From positions 1 to 64,000 of the forward strand of contig NZ_SUKC01000015.1 in the NCBI RefSeq assembly GCF_005047635.1: a stretch of 64,000 nucleotides of DNA, written 5' to 3'. Below are positions 1 to 7,368 of this stretch, one piece after another. The notes below the pieces were generated by a model. The model ran no database searches, was not told the DNA's origin, and saw only the letters and a list, made by a program, of their open reading frames with translations. This DNA comes from Arthrobacter sp. CAU 1506 (GTDB lineage Bacteria; Actinomycetota; Actinomycetes; Actinomycetales; Micrococcaceae). Position 1 is the first letter of the stretch, and every line of letters begins with the position of its first letter. The position numbers were made by a program, and so were the translations under genes.

Positions 1-600
1 GACGGCTTTGAGGTATTCCAGCGTGGACCAGTCGTCCAGGGTCCCGGGGTCGGTGCCGGCGAGCAGCCCGGCCAGTTCCGCCGGTTCCAGCTCCCGCCAG
101 TCCTCCGCCCACAACTCCCGCCCTGCTGGCGACCCCACCGCGGTATCGTCTTCGGGACCGGCGCTGTCAGGATCTTCGGCGGCTTCAGGGGCAGGTTCAA
201 TGGCGGCAGAATCTGATGATGTGCGGTCCTCAGCCAGGGCGCGATCCGCGGCAGACAGGGCTGGGACGGTTGGAGTGCTTGGGCCGGGTTCGGCCGGTGC
301 GCCGGTGACGGCTCCGGGTTCGGCTGGTCCGCCGGTGACGGCTCCGGGTTCGGCTGGTCCGCCGGTGACGGCACCGGGTTCTGTCGGTCCGTCAGGGTAG
401 TGTTCGGCTGACACCTCGGCGGAGGATTCCGCTGTTCCCTCGGAGGTGCCGTCATTGTCAGTGGAATCGGTTCCGGCTGGTGTCCGGGAGGACACGGCAT
501 CGGGGACGGCAGAAGGCATCGATACGGCGTCCGGGGGCGTGGCCGTGGAGCCGGAGTGTTCCTCCGGCTCCTGTGCCTCGTCCAACGGTTCCGCTGCCAT
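1..600 (-). CDS. DUF222/HNH-endonuclease-type protein, amino-terminal part (cut by window edge)
   Basis: An ATG (complement of 598-600) opens a frame that runs off the left edge after 200 residues. The first ~150 residues are acidic and rich in Ala, Pro, Glu and Ser, so probably disordered, and hold a ten-residue tandem repeat (residues ~69-105). The last ~35 residues, including PAELAGLLAGTDPGTLDDW, look like the start of a DUF222 domain, which in actinobacteria normally precedes a carboxy-terminal HNH nuclease motif. That motif would lie outside the window. A LexA-type box sits about 30 bp upstream. Members of this group (13E12 family) in mycobacteria are known LexA targets, which fits. The role in the cell is not established for the family. 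Confidence 0.7.
   Translation of the reverse strand, partial: MAAEPLDEAQEPEEHSGSTATPPDAVSMPSAVPDAVSSRTPAGTDSTDNDGTSEGTAESSAEVSAEHYPDGPTEPGAVTGGPAEPGAVTGGPAEPGAVTGAPAEPGPSTPTVPALSAADRALAEDRTSSDSAAIEPAPEAAEDPDSAGPEDDTAVGSPAGRELWAEDWRELEPAELAGLLAGTDPGTLDDWSTLEYLKAV
284..395. repeat. 30-bp in-frame tandem repeat, about 3.7 copies
   Basis: Copies start at 284, 314, 344 and 374 (the last partial and more diverged). The unit encodes ten residues of the PAEPGAVTGG type in the DUF222/HNH protein on the minus strand. Because the unit is a multiple of three, copy-number changes keep the frame. Confidence 0.9.
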
Positions 601-630
601 ACTTCAACGCTACGCAGCACAAGCCCCGGG

Positions 631-646
631 TAGAACAGGCGTTCGA
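631..646. promoter_or_regulatory. LexA (SOS) box upstream of the DUF222/HNH gene
   Basis: TAGAACAGGCGTTCGA matches the actinobacterial SOS consensus TCGAAC-N4-GTTCGA at 11 of 12 defined positions. It lies about 30 bp upstream of the minus-strand start at 600, a normal operator position. Known LexA control of related mycobacterial 13E12 genes supports the assignment. Confidence 0.75.
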
Positions 647-891
647 CGTATGTGCACAACCCCCGCCGCCACGTGCCTGTGGAGGTCAAGTCGACGTGAG
701 CCCCGACGTGGGAGCCTTGAGCCTCATGCGCAATATCAGCTGCGGGAGCACGGGGGAAGCCCATGTGAGGCACCGGCGTCGTGGTCAGCGATTTGCGCTC
801 CCAAGAAAGTCGGGCTGACCGCTTGAGCCCCGCGCCTGCCGGCACACCCCCTGCCACTGCGCGTCGGCCGGATGGAAAGTAGGCTGACGAA

Positions 892-1896
892 ATGGAATTC
901 AGATATCTGGGAAACAGTGGACTCAAAATTTCGGAGATCACCTACGGCAACTGGCTGACGCACGGGTCGCAGGTGGAGAATGACGTGGCTACCCATTGCG
1001 TGCACGCCGCGCTCGATGAGGGCATCACCACGTTCGATACAGCGGACGTCTACGCCAACACTGTGGCGGAAGAAGTGCTGGGCAACGTGCTCAAGGGGCA
1101 GCGGAGGCAGTCGCTGGAAATCTTCACCAAGGTCTATTTCCCCACCGGCCCCAAGGGGCACAACGACACCGGGCTGAGCCGAAAGCACATCATGGAGTCC
1201 ATCGAGGGCTCGCTGCGCAGGCTCCAGACCGACTACGTGGACCTGTACCAGGCACACCGGTTCGATGTGGAGACTCCGCTCGAGGAGACCATGCAAGCCT
1301 TCGCCGACGTGGTCCGGGCCGGCAAGGCACTCTATATCGGGGTCAGCGAATGGAATGCCCAGCAGTTGCGGGAAGGGCACGCGCTGGCCAAGGAGCTGGG
1401 CATCAGCCTGATCTCGAACCAGCCGCAGTACTCCATGTTGTGGCGGGTGATCGAGTCCGAGGTGGTGCCGGCGTCGAAAGAGCTGGGCATCTCACAGATC
1501 GTGTGGTCGCCGGTGGCGCAGGGCGTGCTGACCGGCAAGTACCGCCCGGGCGGCGAGTTGCCCGCGGGCAGCCGAGCAGCGGACAGCAAGGGCGGCGCGG
1601 AAATGATTTCCCGCTTCATGCGGGACGACGTCCTGGCGGCGGTGCAGTTGCTTGAGCCGATCGCCGAGGATGCCGGGCTGACGATGGCGCAACTGGCGGT
1701 GGCCTGGGTGCTGCAGAATCCCAACGTGGCCTCCGCGCTGATTGGCGCCTCGCGGCCCGAGCAGGTGCGGGACAACGTCAGGGCCGCGGGCGTCACCCTC
1801 GACGAGGCCACCATGGCCCGCGTCGATGAAGCAGTGGGTCGGCTGGCCGAGCGCGATCCGGGGAAGACCCGTTCTCCCGAGGCCCGGCTGGCCTGA
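892..1896 (+). CDS. Aldo/keto reductase (voltage-channel beta-subunit-like class)
   Basis: This 334-residue protein is a full-length NADPH-dependent aldo/keto reductase. The catalytic tetrad is visible as Asp49 and Tyr54 (in DTADVY), Lys80 and His122 (in YQAHRFD). The carboxy-terminal ALIGASRPEQV stretch is the usual cofactor-phosphate region. It begins MEFRYLGNSGLKIS, typical of the group related to Kv-beta subunits and YghZ, which reduces aldehydes such as methylglyoxal; the real substrate cannot be read from sequence. A GGAAAG stretch sits upstream of the ATG. It is monocistronic, and its last codons fall inside the first unit of a tandem repeat that continues downstream. Confidence 0.9.
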   Translation: MEFRYLGNSGLKISEITYGNWLTHGSQVENDVATHCVHAALDEGITTFDTADVYANTVAEEVLGNVLKGQRRQSLEIFTKVYFPTGPKGHNDTGLSRKHIMESIEGSLRRLQTDYVDLYQAHRFDVETPLEETMQAFADVVRAGKALYIGVSEWNAQQLREGHALAKELGISLISNQPQYSMLWRVIESEVVPASKELGISQIVWSPVAQGVLTGKYRPGGELPAGSRAADSKGGAEMISRFMRDDVLAAVQLLEPIAEDAGLTMAQLAVAWVLQNPNVASALIGASRPEQVRDNVRAAGVTLDEATMARVDEAVGRLAERDPGKTRSPEARLA

Positions 1897-2098
1897 GGTC
1901 GGAGCGTTCGCGCCTCGGGAGCCGGCGGCCCGGCTGGCCTGAGGCCGGAGTGTTGGCGCCCCAGGAGTCGGCGGCCTGGAGCCGGAGCGTTCGCGCCCCG
2001 GGAGCCGGCTGGCCTGAGGGTTCGCGCCCCGGGAGCCGGCGGCCCGGGTGGCCGGTGGCCTGAGGGTTCGCGCCCCCGGGGGCTGGCGCCCCGGGTGC
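1883..2098. repeat. Degenerate GC-rich tandem repeat spanning the aldo/keto reductase stop codon
   Basis: A unit starting CCCGGCTGGCCTGAGG begins at 1883 and again at 1929 (period 46 bp), followed by shorter decayed units containing GTTCGCGCCCCGGGAGCCGG. The first unit includes the last codons and the TGA of the upstream gene, so the array looks like an expansion of the gene's 3' end. No gene is visible in the rest of this 245-bp spacer. Confidence 0.75.
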
Positions 2099-2109
2099 TA
2101 ATCTGGTCT

Positions 2110-2125
2110 TCGAAGATCTGTTCGA
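2110..2125. promoter_or_regulatory. LexA (SOS) box of the umuDC-like operon
   Basis: TCGAAGATCTGTTCGA matches TCGAAC-N4-GTTCGA at 11 of 12 defined positions and is embedded in the longer inverted repeat TTCGAAGATCTGTTCGAA (2109-2126). It ends 16 bp before the umuD-like ATG, where LexA binding would block transcription of a mutagenic polymerase, as expected for this gene pair. Confidence 0.85.
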
Positions 2126-2141
2126 AAGACGGGGGTGGGGA

Positions 2142-2561
2142 ATGTTCGGTCTGGAGCGGCCCTCCGGCGCGTCGGCCGGCCCGGAGCTGGGGGACGGGAC
2201 ACCCGAGGACGCGCGTGGATTTCCCTCCCCGGCCCGGGATTATTTCCACGGCGGCATCGACCTGAACCGGCACCTGATCCGCGACCGGACCAGTACCTTC
2301 GTGATGCGCGTGGCCGGAAACTCGATGGCAGCGGCCGGAATCTGTGACGGCGACGAGCTGATTGTGGACCGATCACTGGAACCGCGCGACGGATCGGTGG
2401 TCATCGCAGTACTGGACGGGGAGCTGGTGGTGCGGCGCCTGCATCTGGGTGCAGACGGTGTGCGCCTTCAGACCGACGACGGCGGTGTCCCAACCGAGGT
2501 GGGCGAACTCGGCGACCTGAGCATCTGGGGCGTGGCGACGCGCTGCCTGCACCATGTCTAG
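2142..2561 (+). CDS. umuD: UmuD-like S24 protein with altered catalytic lysine
   Basis: The 139-residue product aligns along its whole length with UmuD, the partner of DNA polymerase V whose self-cleavage activates mutagenic repair. GFPSPARDY (residues 26-34), GNSM with the nucleophile Ser61, and GDELIVDRSLEPRDG are conserved. Two key positions differ. The residue aligned with the catalytic Lys97 of E. coli UmuD is Arg98 (GELVVRRL, codons CGG CGC), and the cleavage junction reads Arg25-Gly26 rather than Cys/Ala-Gly. Self-cleavage is therefore doubtful. The gene follows a LexA box and its end overlaps umuC by 8 bp, implying translational coupling. The family call is secure; the activity is not. 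Confidence 0.85.
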   Translation: MFGLERPSGASAGPELGDGTPEDARGFPSPARDYFHGGIDLNRHLIRDRTSTFVMRVAGNSMAAAGICDGDELIVDRSLEPRDGSVVIAVLDGELVVRRLHLGADGVRLQTDDGGVPTEVGELGDLSIWGVATRCLHHV

Positions 2562-3864
2562 CGACGGACCTGCCGCATCGCCGACGCAGCTTCGTGAGCA
2601 GATCGCGTTGGTGGACGTCAACAACTTCTATGTCTCCTGTGAGCGGGTGTTTGATCCGTCGCTCGAGGGGCGCCCCGTCGTCGTGCTGTCCAATAACGAT
2701 GGCTGCGTGGTGGCGCGGTCCGAGGAGGCCAAACAGCTGGGGCTCAAGACGGGTACGCCCTGGTTCCAGGTGGCGCCGCGGGCCAAGGCATGGGGGCTGG
2801 TGGCGAAGTCCAGCAATTACGAGCTGTATGGAGACCTCAGCGCCCGGGTGATGGAAGTGCTGGGCCGGTTCGGAGCGTGGCAGGAGGTCTACTCGATCGA
2901 CGAATCGTTCCTCGGGCTGCCGGGGGATGAGCGGCAGCTGCGGGAAACGGCGGGCCGAATCCGGGCGGCCGTGGCCCGGCAGGTGGGCGTCCCGGTGTGC
3001 GTGGGTGTGGCCGGGACGAAGACGCTGGCCAAGTTCGCCAACCACATTGCCAAACGGAATTCGCAGATGGCCGGAGTCTGTTCGCTGGGTTCCATGCCGG
3101 CGCAGGACATCGAGTGGATCCAGTCGCGCGTTCCGGTGACTGGGCTGTGGGGCGTGGGCGGGCGGACAGGGACGCGGCTCAACGCCATCGGGATCGAGTC
3201 GATCGCCGATTTGAAGGCTGCCGATCCGCAGATGATCCGCAAAAAGTTCTCCGTGGTCCTGCAGCGCACCGTGCTGGAATTGAATGGGACGGCGTGCATT
3301 CCGCATACCGAGGAACGGGCCGACAAACAGCAGATCATGTTCTCGCGCAGCTTCTCCACGCCGGTGACCACGCTGGAGGAAATGGACCAAGTGATGGCTG
3401 TTTACGCCCAGCGGGGTGCGGCCCGGATGGCGGCCGAGGGCTTGCGCGCCTCGGTCCTGACCGTGACCGCGGGGACCAGCAGGTTCGCCGGCGGGGAGGC
3501 GTCGTTTCCCGCCGCCAGCGTCCACCTTCCGGCGCCCACGCAGGACCCGATCCAACTGACTAAGGCCGCGGTGGCCGCCATGCGCGGCTGCCTCATTCCC
3601 GGCGCCCACTATGTCCGGGCAGGAGTGCTGCTGTCCGGACTGGAACCGGCGGCCGGACAGGAGGCCTTCGACCCGTTCGTCAGCGACCTGGACCAGCGGA
3701 ACATCGGTGACTTGCTCGGAGCCGTCCGGTCCAAATTCGGCGAGGCCGCCATCGGACTTGGCCAAGGCGGGCTGGCGGCGCCGGCGGCGTGGTCAATGAA
3801 ACGCGAATTCTCCTCGCCGCGCTACACCACCGAGTGGGCCGAGCTTCCGGTGGTTAAGGCCTAG
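2554..3864 (+). CDS. umuC: Y-family translesion DNA polymerase, UmuC type
   Basis: The 436-residue product is the length expected for the catalytic subunit of DNA polymerase V, which copies past lesions in the SOS response. Metal ligands are Asp21 (ALVDVNNFY) and Asp116-Glu117 (YSIDESF). The palm, fingers and thumb are followed by a little-finger domain and the UmuC-type carboxy end (FSSPRYTTEWAELP). The start overlaps the 3' end of umuD, and the stop overlaps the convergent gene by 4 bp. Transcription is expected from the LexA-boxed promoter in front of umuD. Confidence 0.92.
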   Translation: MSSDGPAASPTQLREQIALVDVNNFYVSCERVFDPSLEGRPVVVLSNNDGCVVARSEEAKQLGLKTGTPWFQVAPRAKAWGLVAKSSNYELYGDLSARVMEVLGRFGAWQEVYSIDESFLGLPGDERQLRETAGRIRAAVARQVGVPVCVGVAGTKTLAKFANHIAKRNSQMAGVCSLGSMPAQDIEWIQSRVPVTGLWGVGGRTGTRLNAIGIESIADLKAADPQMIRKKFSVVLQRTVLELNGTACIPHTEERADKQQIMFSRSFSTPVTTLEEMDQVMAVYAQRGAARMAAEGLRASVLTVTAGTSRFAGGEASFPAASVHLPAPTQDPIQLTKAAVAAMRGCLIPGAHYVRAGVLLSGLEPAAGQEAFDPFVSDLDQRNIGDLLGAVRSKFGEAAIGLGQGGLAAPAAWSMKREFSSPRYTTEWAELPVVKA

Positions 3865-4409
3865 ACAGTGCCGTAGGCGGAGTCCGGCCGGAGCGGCGGG
3901 ACGCGCGTCTGGCAGATGCTTTCAAAAGCGACGGGGTCGGTCAGTTGGATGGACAAGGCGACCGCCGCCGCATGCCGGGGGCGTTCGGGCCGAGCCAGCA
4001 ACGTCAAGGAAATGCAGGACGGTGCCCCGGCAAAGACCGCTTCGCGGGCCAGCGCCCACCAGCCGTCGTCGTGGTGGGCAATGCCGAGCAGGTGCCGCAT
4101 CTCCGGCACCCTGATCCAGGCCAGGGGTGTTGTCCCTTCGGCGGGCCCGCCGCCAACGGCATCCAGGTGCTGCCCGTCGGCTCCCAAGGCCAGCATGGCC
4201 ACCAGAAGGGGGTCGCTCGGGACCGTCCGCGTCAGCAGGCCGATCCAGAGGGCTTCCCCGTCCGGGGATGGCACCGTGAGACCCTCCGAGCCGGTGCAGA
4301 ACGGCAAAGCGCCCAGACTTGTCGGGGCGGCGTAGACAATCCCACGGTCAGGGTAACGGTAGCGCTGAAACGAGACCGACAGTTGCGGGGTCAGCTTGTG
4401 CTCAAACAC
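3861..4409 (-). CDS. Hypothetical protein, 182 aa
   Basis: The frame starts with GTG and ends in a stop that overlaps the umuC stop tail to tail. I do not recognise a family. The product is soluble and mixed alpha/beta in character, with an aliphatic middle (PLLVAMLALGADG) and a His/Trp-rich patch (LLGIAHHDDGWWALAREAVF). It has no signal peptide or membrane segment. No clear ribosome-binding site is visible, so the start may be further in. Base composition and codon use look like its neighbours. Confidence 0.6.
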   Translation of the reverse strand: MFEHKLTPQLSVSFQRYRYPDRGIVYAAPTSLGALPFCTGSEGLTVPSPDGEALWIGLLTRTVPSDPLLVAMLALGADGQHLDAVGGGPAEGTTPLAWIRVPEMRHLLGIAHHDDGWWALAREAVFAGAPSCISLTLLARPERPRHAAAVALSIQLTDPVAFESICQTRVPPLRPDSAYGTV

Positions 4410-4722
4410 CGTGGACCATCCATCTCGCCGCCGCCCACTGCACCGGCCTGGCCGCCGGCGCCGTCAAGAAGGATGAGAATGCTGTTGCCACAGTTCACGC
4501 TTCTGTTCAGCAGTTCCGAGCACCTCGCTACAGGAGGAGCGCCACCGCTTAAGGGGCGTTGCATCGGTTTAGTCCTGCCCGCGTTACTGACGCGTTACTG
4601 CTGGGCTATCGGCCCTTCCCGCTGCCCGCGTGCCCGGGAACGAGCGTGAGCGGCAGCCACCGACGCGCACCGCGAGGTACCAGGACGATGCGTTCCGAGC
4701 GAAGAGGCGCAGGAATTCCTTC

Positions 4723-4786
4723 AGGGCGGGGCTTATCGGTGAGGGCAGGGCCCATGGACCCTGCGCTCACCGATATAACCCGCCCT
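4723..4786. repeat. Imperfect 64-bp palindrome
   Basis: The left arm begins AGGGCGGGGCTTATCGGTGA and the right arm read backwards begins AGGGCGGGTTATATCGGTGA. About 30 bp pair with only a few mismatches around a CCATGG centre. It is not followed by a T run, so a dispersed palindromic element is as likely as a terminator. Confidence 0.8.
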
Positions 4787-4790
4787 CGCG

Positions 4791-4914
4791 CTCCGGCCCG
4801 CGTGCGGCAGCTACAACACGCTAGCTCCACGCTGTTCCGGCGTGCGGTCAGCAGCGAGAACAGGAGCAACAGGCTGCTCCGGCCCGCGTGCGACAACACG
4901 CTAGCTACAGGCTG
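4791..4914. repeat. Direct repeat pair in the 4.4-4.9 kb spacer
   Basis: The copy at 4791-4834 and the copy at 4877-4914 share CTCCGGCCCGCGTGCG and CAACACGCTAGCT. The second lacks a 6-7-bp insert between these blocks. Confidence 0.8.
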
Positions 4915-4936
4915 CGGGCCGCCGCCGGAGCGTGCC

Positions 4937-5149
4937 TCAGTCGCTGGGGCTGGTGTCTGTTGTCAGGCCGCGGTCGTCCTGGGTCTTCCGGTCTTTCTCT
5001 TCGGCCGGCCCGGCCGGAGCGCTCGCGTCCTCTGTGTCCCCGGGCTTTGCGGCGGAGCCGGTGTGCGACGTCTCGTCCTCGGGGATGCCGACGTCCCCCG
5101 AGGTGTCCTCAGGGTCGCGCGGCTTTTTGTCCTCGTTGCTTTCGGTCAT
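4937..5149 (-). CDS. Small acidic hydrophilic protein, 70 aa
   Basis: The frame is open further upstream, but the start is placed at MTESNEDKKPRDPEDTSG because a GGAAGGA ribosome-binding site lies at the right distance and the longer version would overlap the gene before it. The product is almost entirely Asp, Glu, Lys, Ser, Thr and Pro, with no hydrophobic core, so it is probably disordered, like small hydrophilic stress proteins. It follows the YtxH-like gene by 67 bp and is probably the third gene of a transcript. No function can be assigned. Confidence 0.6.
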   Translation of the reverse strand: MTESNEDKKPRDPEDTSGDVGIPEDETSHTGSAAKPGDTEDASAPAGPAEEKDRKTQDDRGLTTDTSPSD

Positions 5150-5216
5150 GCCCGTCCTTCCATCGGTTGCTTGCCGGGTCCGGCTCAGTCTCCGGCGCTG
5201 GCGGTGTTCCGCGGGG

Positions 5217-5642
5217 TCAGACTCCGGGGCCCGGCGGGCGCAGGTCGTCGCTGCCGCCGGTGGCCGGGCCGCCCGGCATGGCGCCGCCCTCGTCCGTCCA
5301 GTTCTGTCCGGTCTGGTCATTGTGGGCCGGATCGGAGACAGTGTCGCCAATGGTGGTCCGGGTCCCGGGGGTGGCTCCGCCGTCGTCCTTCCCGTGCCTT
5401 CCGGGCAACTTATCGGCCGCCGCGGAACCGGCCTTCTTGGCCGCCTCGGTGAGTTGGTCAGCGACTTCCGGGGCCTTGTCCTTGACCGCATCAGTAGCTT
5501 GATGGACCTTGTCTTGCACCGACGGGTTGTGCCACAGCTCCTGGCGCTTGGACTTGATCGATTCATAGGCAGACCGTCCCGACTTGGAGCCCAGGACGAA
5601 TCCAAGAGCCAGGCCGGCGCCGAACATGATTTTCCCTTTCAC
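5217..5642 (-). CDS. YtxH-like small stress protein, 141 aa
   Basis: The GTG start is supported by AGGAG seven bases upstream. Residues ~5-20 form a glycine-rich membrane segment (MFGAGLALGFVLGSKSG), the signature of YtxH/GvpP-type proteins. An amphipathic Ala/Lys helix of the TEAAKKAGSAAADKL type and a disordered Gly/Pro/Asp tail follow. Such proteins are membrane-anchored, often induced by general stress, and of unknown mechanism. It lies between two small hydrophilic proteins in the same orientation, suggesting a common stress-linked transcript. Confidence 0.75.
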   Translation of the reverse strand: MKGKIMFGAGLALGFVLGSKSGRSAYESIKSKRQELWHNPSVQDKVHQATDAVKDKAPEVADQLTEAAKKAGSAAADKLPGRHGKDDGGATPGTRTTIGDTVSDPAHNDQTGQNWTDEGGAMPGGPATGGSDDLRPPGPGV

Positions 5643-5688
5643 AGGGTGCTCCTTTCATACGGTGGGTGATGGAGGTGCTGTCTGGGGG

Positions 5689-5898
5689 CTAGGGGAACGG
5701 CGCGTTGGGAGTATCGCCTTCGCCATCGTGGTCTTTGTCGCCGTAGGCTTTCTTGGCCAAGTCTTCGGCCAGCTTTTCGTCGCCGTGGACCGGGATGTTG
5801 GCTTCGTGAACGTCGTCGTTTTCGTCTGCACCAGCGGGCTGCGCCTCGTCGTCCGGCGCGTCCGGGTTGTCCGGGCGTGAATTCTCGCTGTGGTCCAT
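5689..5898 (-). CDS. Small acidic protein, 69 aa
   Basis: A perfect AAGGAGG ribosome-binding site precedes the ATG, strong support for this short gene. The product (MDHSENSRPDNPDAPDDEAQ at its start) is highly acidic and disordered for ~40 residues, then has a possible short helix (DEKLAEDLAKKAYGDKDHDG). I do not recognise a family. It is the first of three small hydrophilic genes on the minus strand. Confidence 0.7.
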   Translation of the reverse strand: MDHSENSRPDNPDAPDDEAQPAGADENDDVHEANIPVHGDEKLAEDLAKKAYGDKDHDGEGDTPNAPFP

Positions 5899-5975
5899 CA
5901 GGTCCTCCTTCTCGAGAGTGTCGTTCTGGGGAGCGGACCCGGCACCGGGTCACCACACGGTGCCTGGGGCTCAGA

Positions 5976-7046
5976 CTACGCGCCGGTCCCCGGTTGCGCA
6001 CCGGTCCAGCGACTCCCGGGGCGCATCGCCGGCGATTCTGGAACACCTTCTGCAGCGGCCATCCCTTGGAGCACTTGCCGGATGGCCGAGACCGAGTCAA
6101 CCCGCGGGGTCCAGCCGAGTTCGGTCCTCGCGCGGCCGGTGTCCATCACCGGGGCGGCCCGGGCCATATCCACCCACCCCGGGTCGCTGGCCAGCAGCCG
6201 GACTGACCACGCAGCACCCACCAGCAACCTGACAAGCGGTACGGGGACGGGCAGCCAGCGCCGCGCGCCGAACAGGGACGCCAGCAGTCCGGGCGTGATC
6301 ACGGGTTCAGCGGCCACATTGAAGGCGCCGCGGGCTCCCTGATCCAGCACGCGCCAGTAGGCGTCCGCCACGTCATCCGCATGCAGCGCCTGGAAGACGA
6401 ACTCCTCCGGAAAGGGGAACAGCGGCAACCGCAGCCGGTTGACAAAAAACTTCGGAATCCACGGCCCCATAAAGTAGCGGCCAATCTGGCTGCCGGCCTG
6501 CGTCTGGAAGATCAGGCCCGGGCGCAACCGCGCCACCTTGATCTCCGGGTGGTCGTCGGCAAATTGGTCCAGCAGTTCTTCCTGTTGACCCTTGAATCGG
6601 CTGTAGTGCGAAGTCTCGATGCCGCGGGCCGGCCAGTCTTCATTCACGCGGGAGTCTTTCGGCCCGGGACTGTACGCGCCCACCGACGACGCGCAGACCA
6701 CGTGCCCCACTCCGGCGTTGACGGCGGCGGCGAGCACGTTCGACGTGCCGTCCACGTTCACCCGGCGCATCTGCTCTTCGTCGTGGTTCGGCTGCAGCAC
6801 CCACGCGAGATGGACGACGGCGTCGCACCCCTTGAAAGCCTCGACGAGCTTCTGCCGTGCATCGCGCGCGCCGACGTCCACGCCAACCCAGGTGACGCCG
6901 TCGTACGGTGCTTGCGTGGGATCCGGCAAGCGCCGGGCAATCCCGACGATTTCCAGTTGATCCTCGCGTTCGCTCTGCGCCGCATGCAGGCGCCGTAAAA
7001 GCGCGCTTCCCACGTTTCCGCTGGCTCCGACCACCGCAATTCGCAT
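5976..7046 (-). CDS. NAD-dependent epimerase/dehydratase family protein (extended or atypical SDR)
   Basis: The start is placed at MRIAVVGASGNVG, where the nucleotide-binding fold begins; the open frame upstream adds a Pro-rich stretch unlike the family. The 356-residue product has the GASGNVG motif at residues 7-13, a CASSVGAYS strand and a YSRFK motif matching the YxxxK catalytic pair. The carboxy-terminal half fits a substrate domain. Members act on sugar nucleotides or small carbonyls; the substrate is unknown. A short spacer separates it from the three small stress genes, and it diverges from the aldehyde dehydrogenase. Confidence 0.85.
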   Translation of the reverse strand: MRIAVVGASGNVGSALLRRLHAAQSEREDQLEIVGIARRLPDPTQAPYDGVTWVGVDVGARDARQKLVEAFKGCDAVVHLAWVLQPNHDEEQMRRVNVDGTSNVLAAAVNAGVGHVVCASSVGAYSPGPKDSRVNEDWPARGIETSHYSRFKGQQEELLDQFADDHPEIKVARLRPGLIFQTQAGSQIGRYFMGPWIPKFFVNRLRLPLFPFPEEFVFQALHADDVADAYWRVLDQGARGAFNVAAEPVITPGLLASLFGARRWLPVPVPLVRLLVGAAWSVRLLASDPGWVDMARAAPVMDTGRARTELGWTPRVDSVSAIRQVLQGMAAAEGVPESPAMRPGSRWTGAQPGTGA

Positions 7047-7368
7047 GGTCCCGACGCTACCGTTGATGCCGGGGCTTGGCGAGGGCCCGCATCGTTCTGG
7101 GGCTGCCGGAAGGGCTGCAGGGTTCGGGCCGAACCGGGGCATAGCCGCAGGTCAGCGCGGTGTTGGACCGTGGCACGGCTGGTGGTGAAGTTCCAAGCTT
7201 TAGCTATCCACAGGGCGCTGGCCTCGACCCACCCATGGGGAAGACCTGCCGGCCCTGACAGCAGCTGTGCGCTCAGGGTCAAGTCTTCGGCACGCAAAGT
7301 CTATGGAGCCGCACCGGATCTCCGGCAAGCTGAAGACAGTTGTCGTCAGAGACGGGGAGGAAAAAACC
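7047..7368. other. Divergent promoter region, no gene seen
   Basis: These ~320 bp separate the minus-strand epimerase and the plus-strand aldehyde dehydrogenase. I see no coding frame with a ribosome-binding site and no clear operator. Confidence 0.5.

Larger units (their letters stand above)
4410..4936. other. Gene-free spacer with palindromic and direct repeats
   Basis: No convincing coding frame is seen in these ~530 bp. The spacer holds a long inverted repeat (4723-4786) and a pair of ~40-bp direct repeats (4791-4834 and 4877-4914). Confidence 0.6.

Noticed and set aside
4606-4899. Short minus-strand frame in the 4.4-4.9 kb spacer
   Set aside because: It is made of the palindrome and direct repeats, with no ribosome-binding site.
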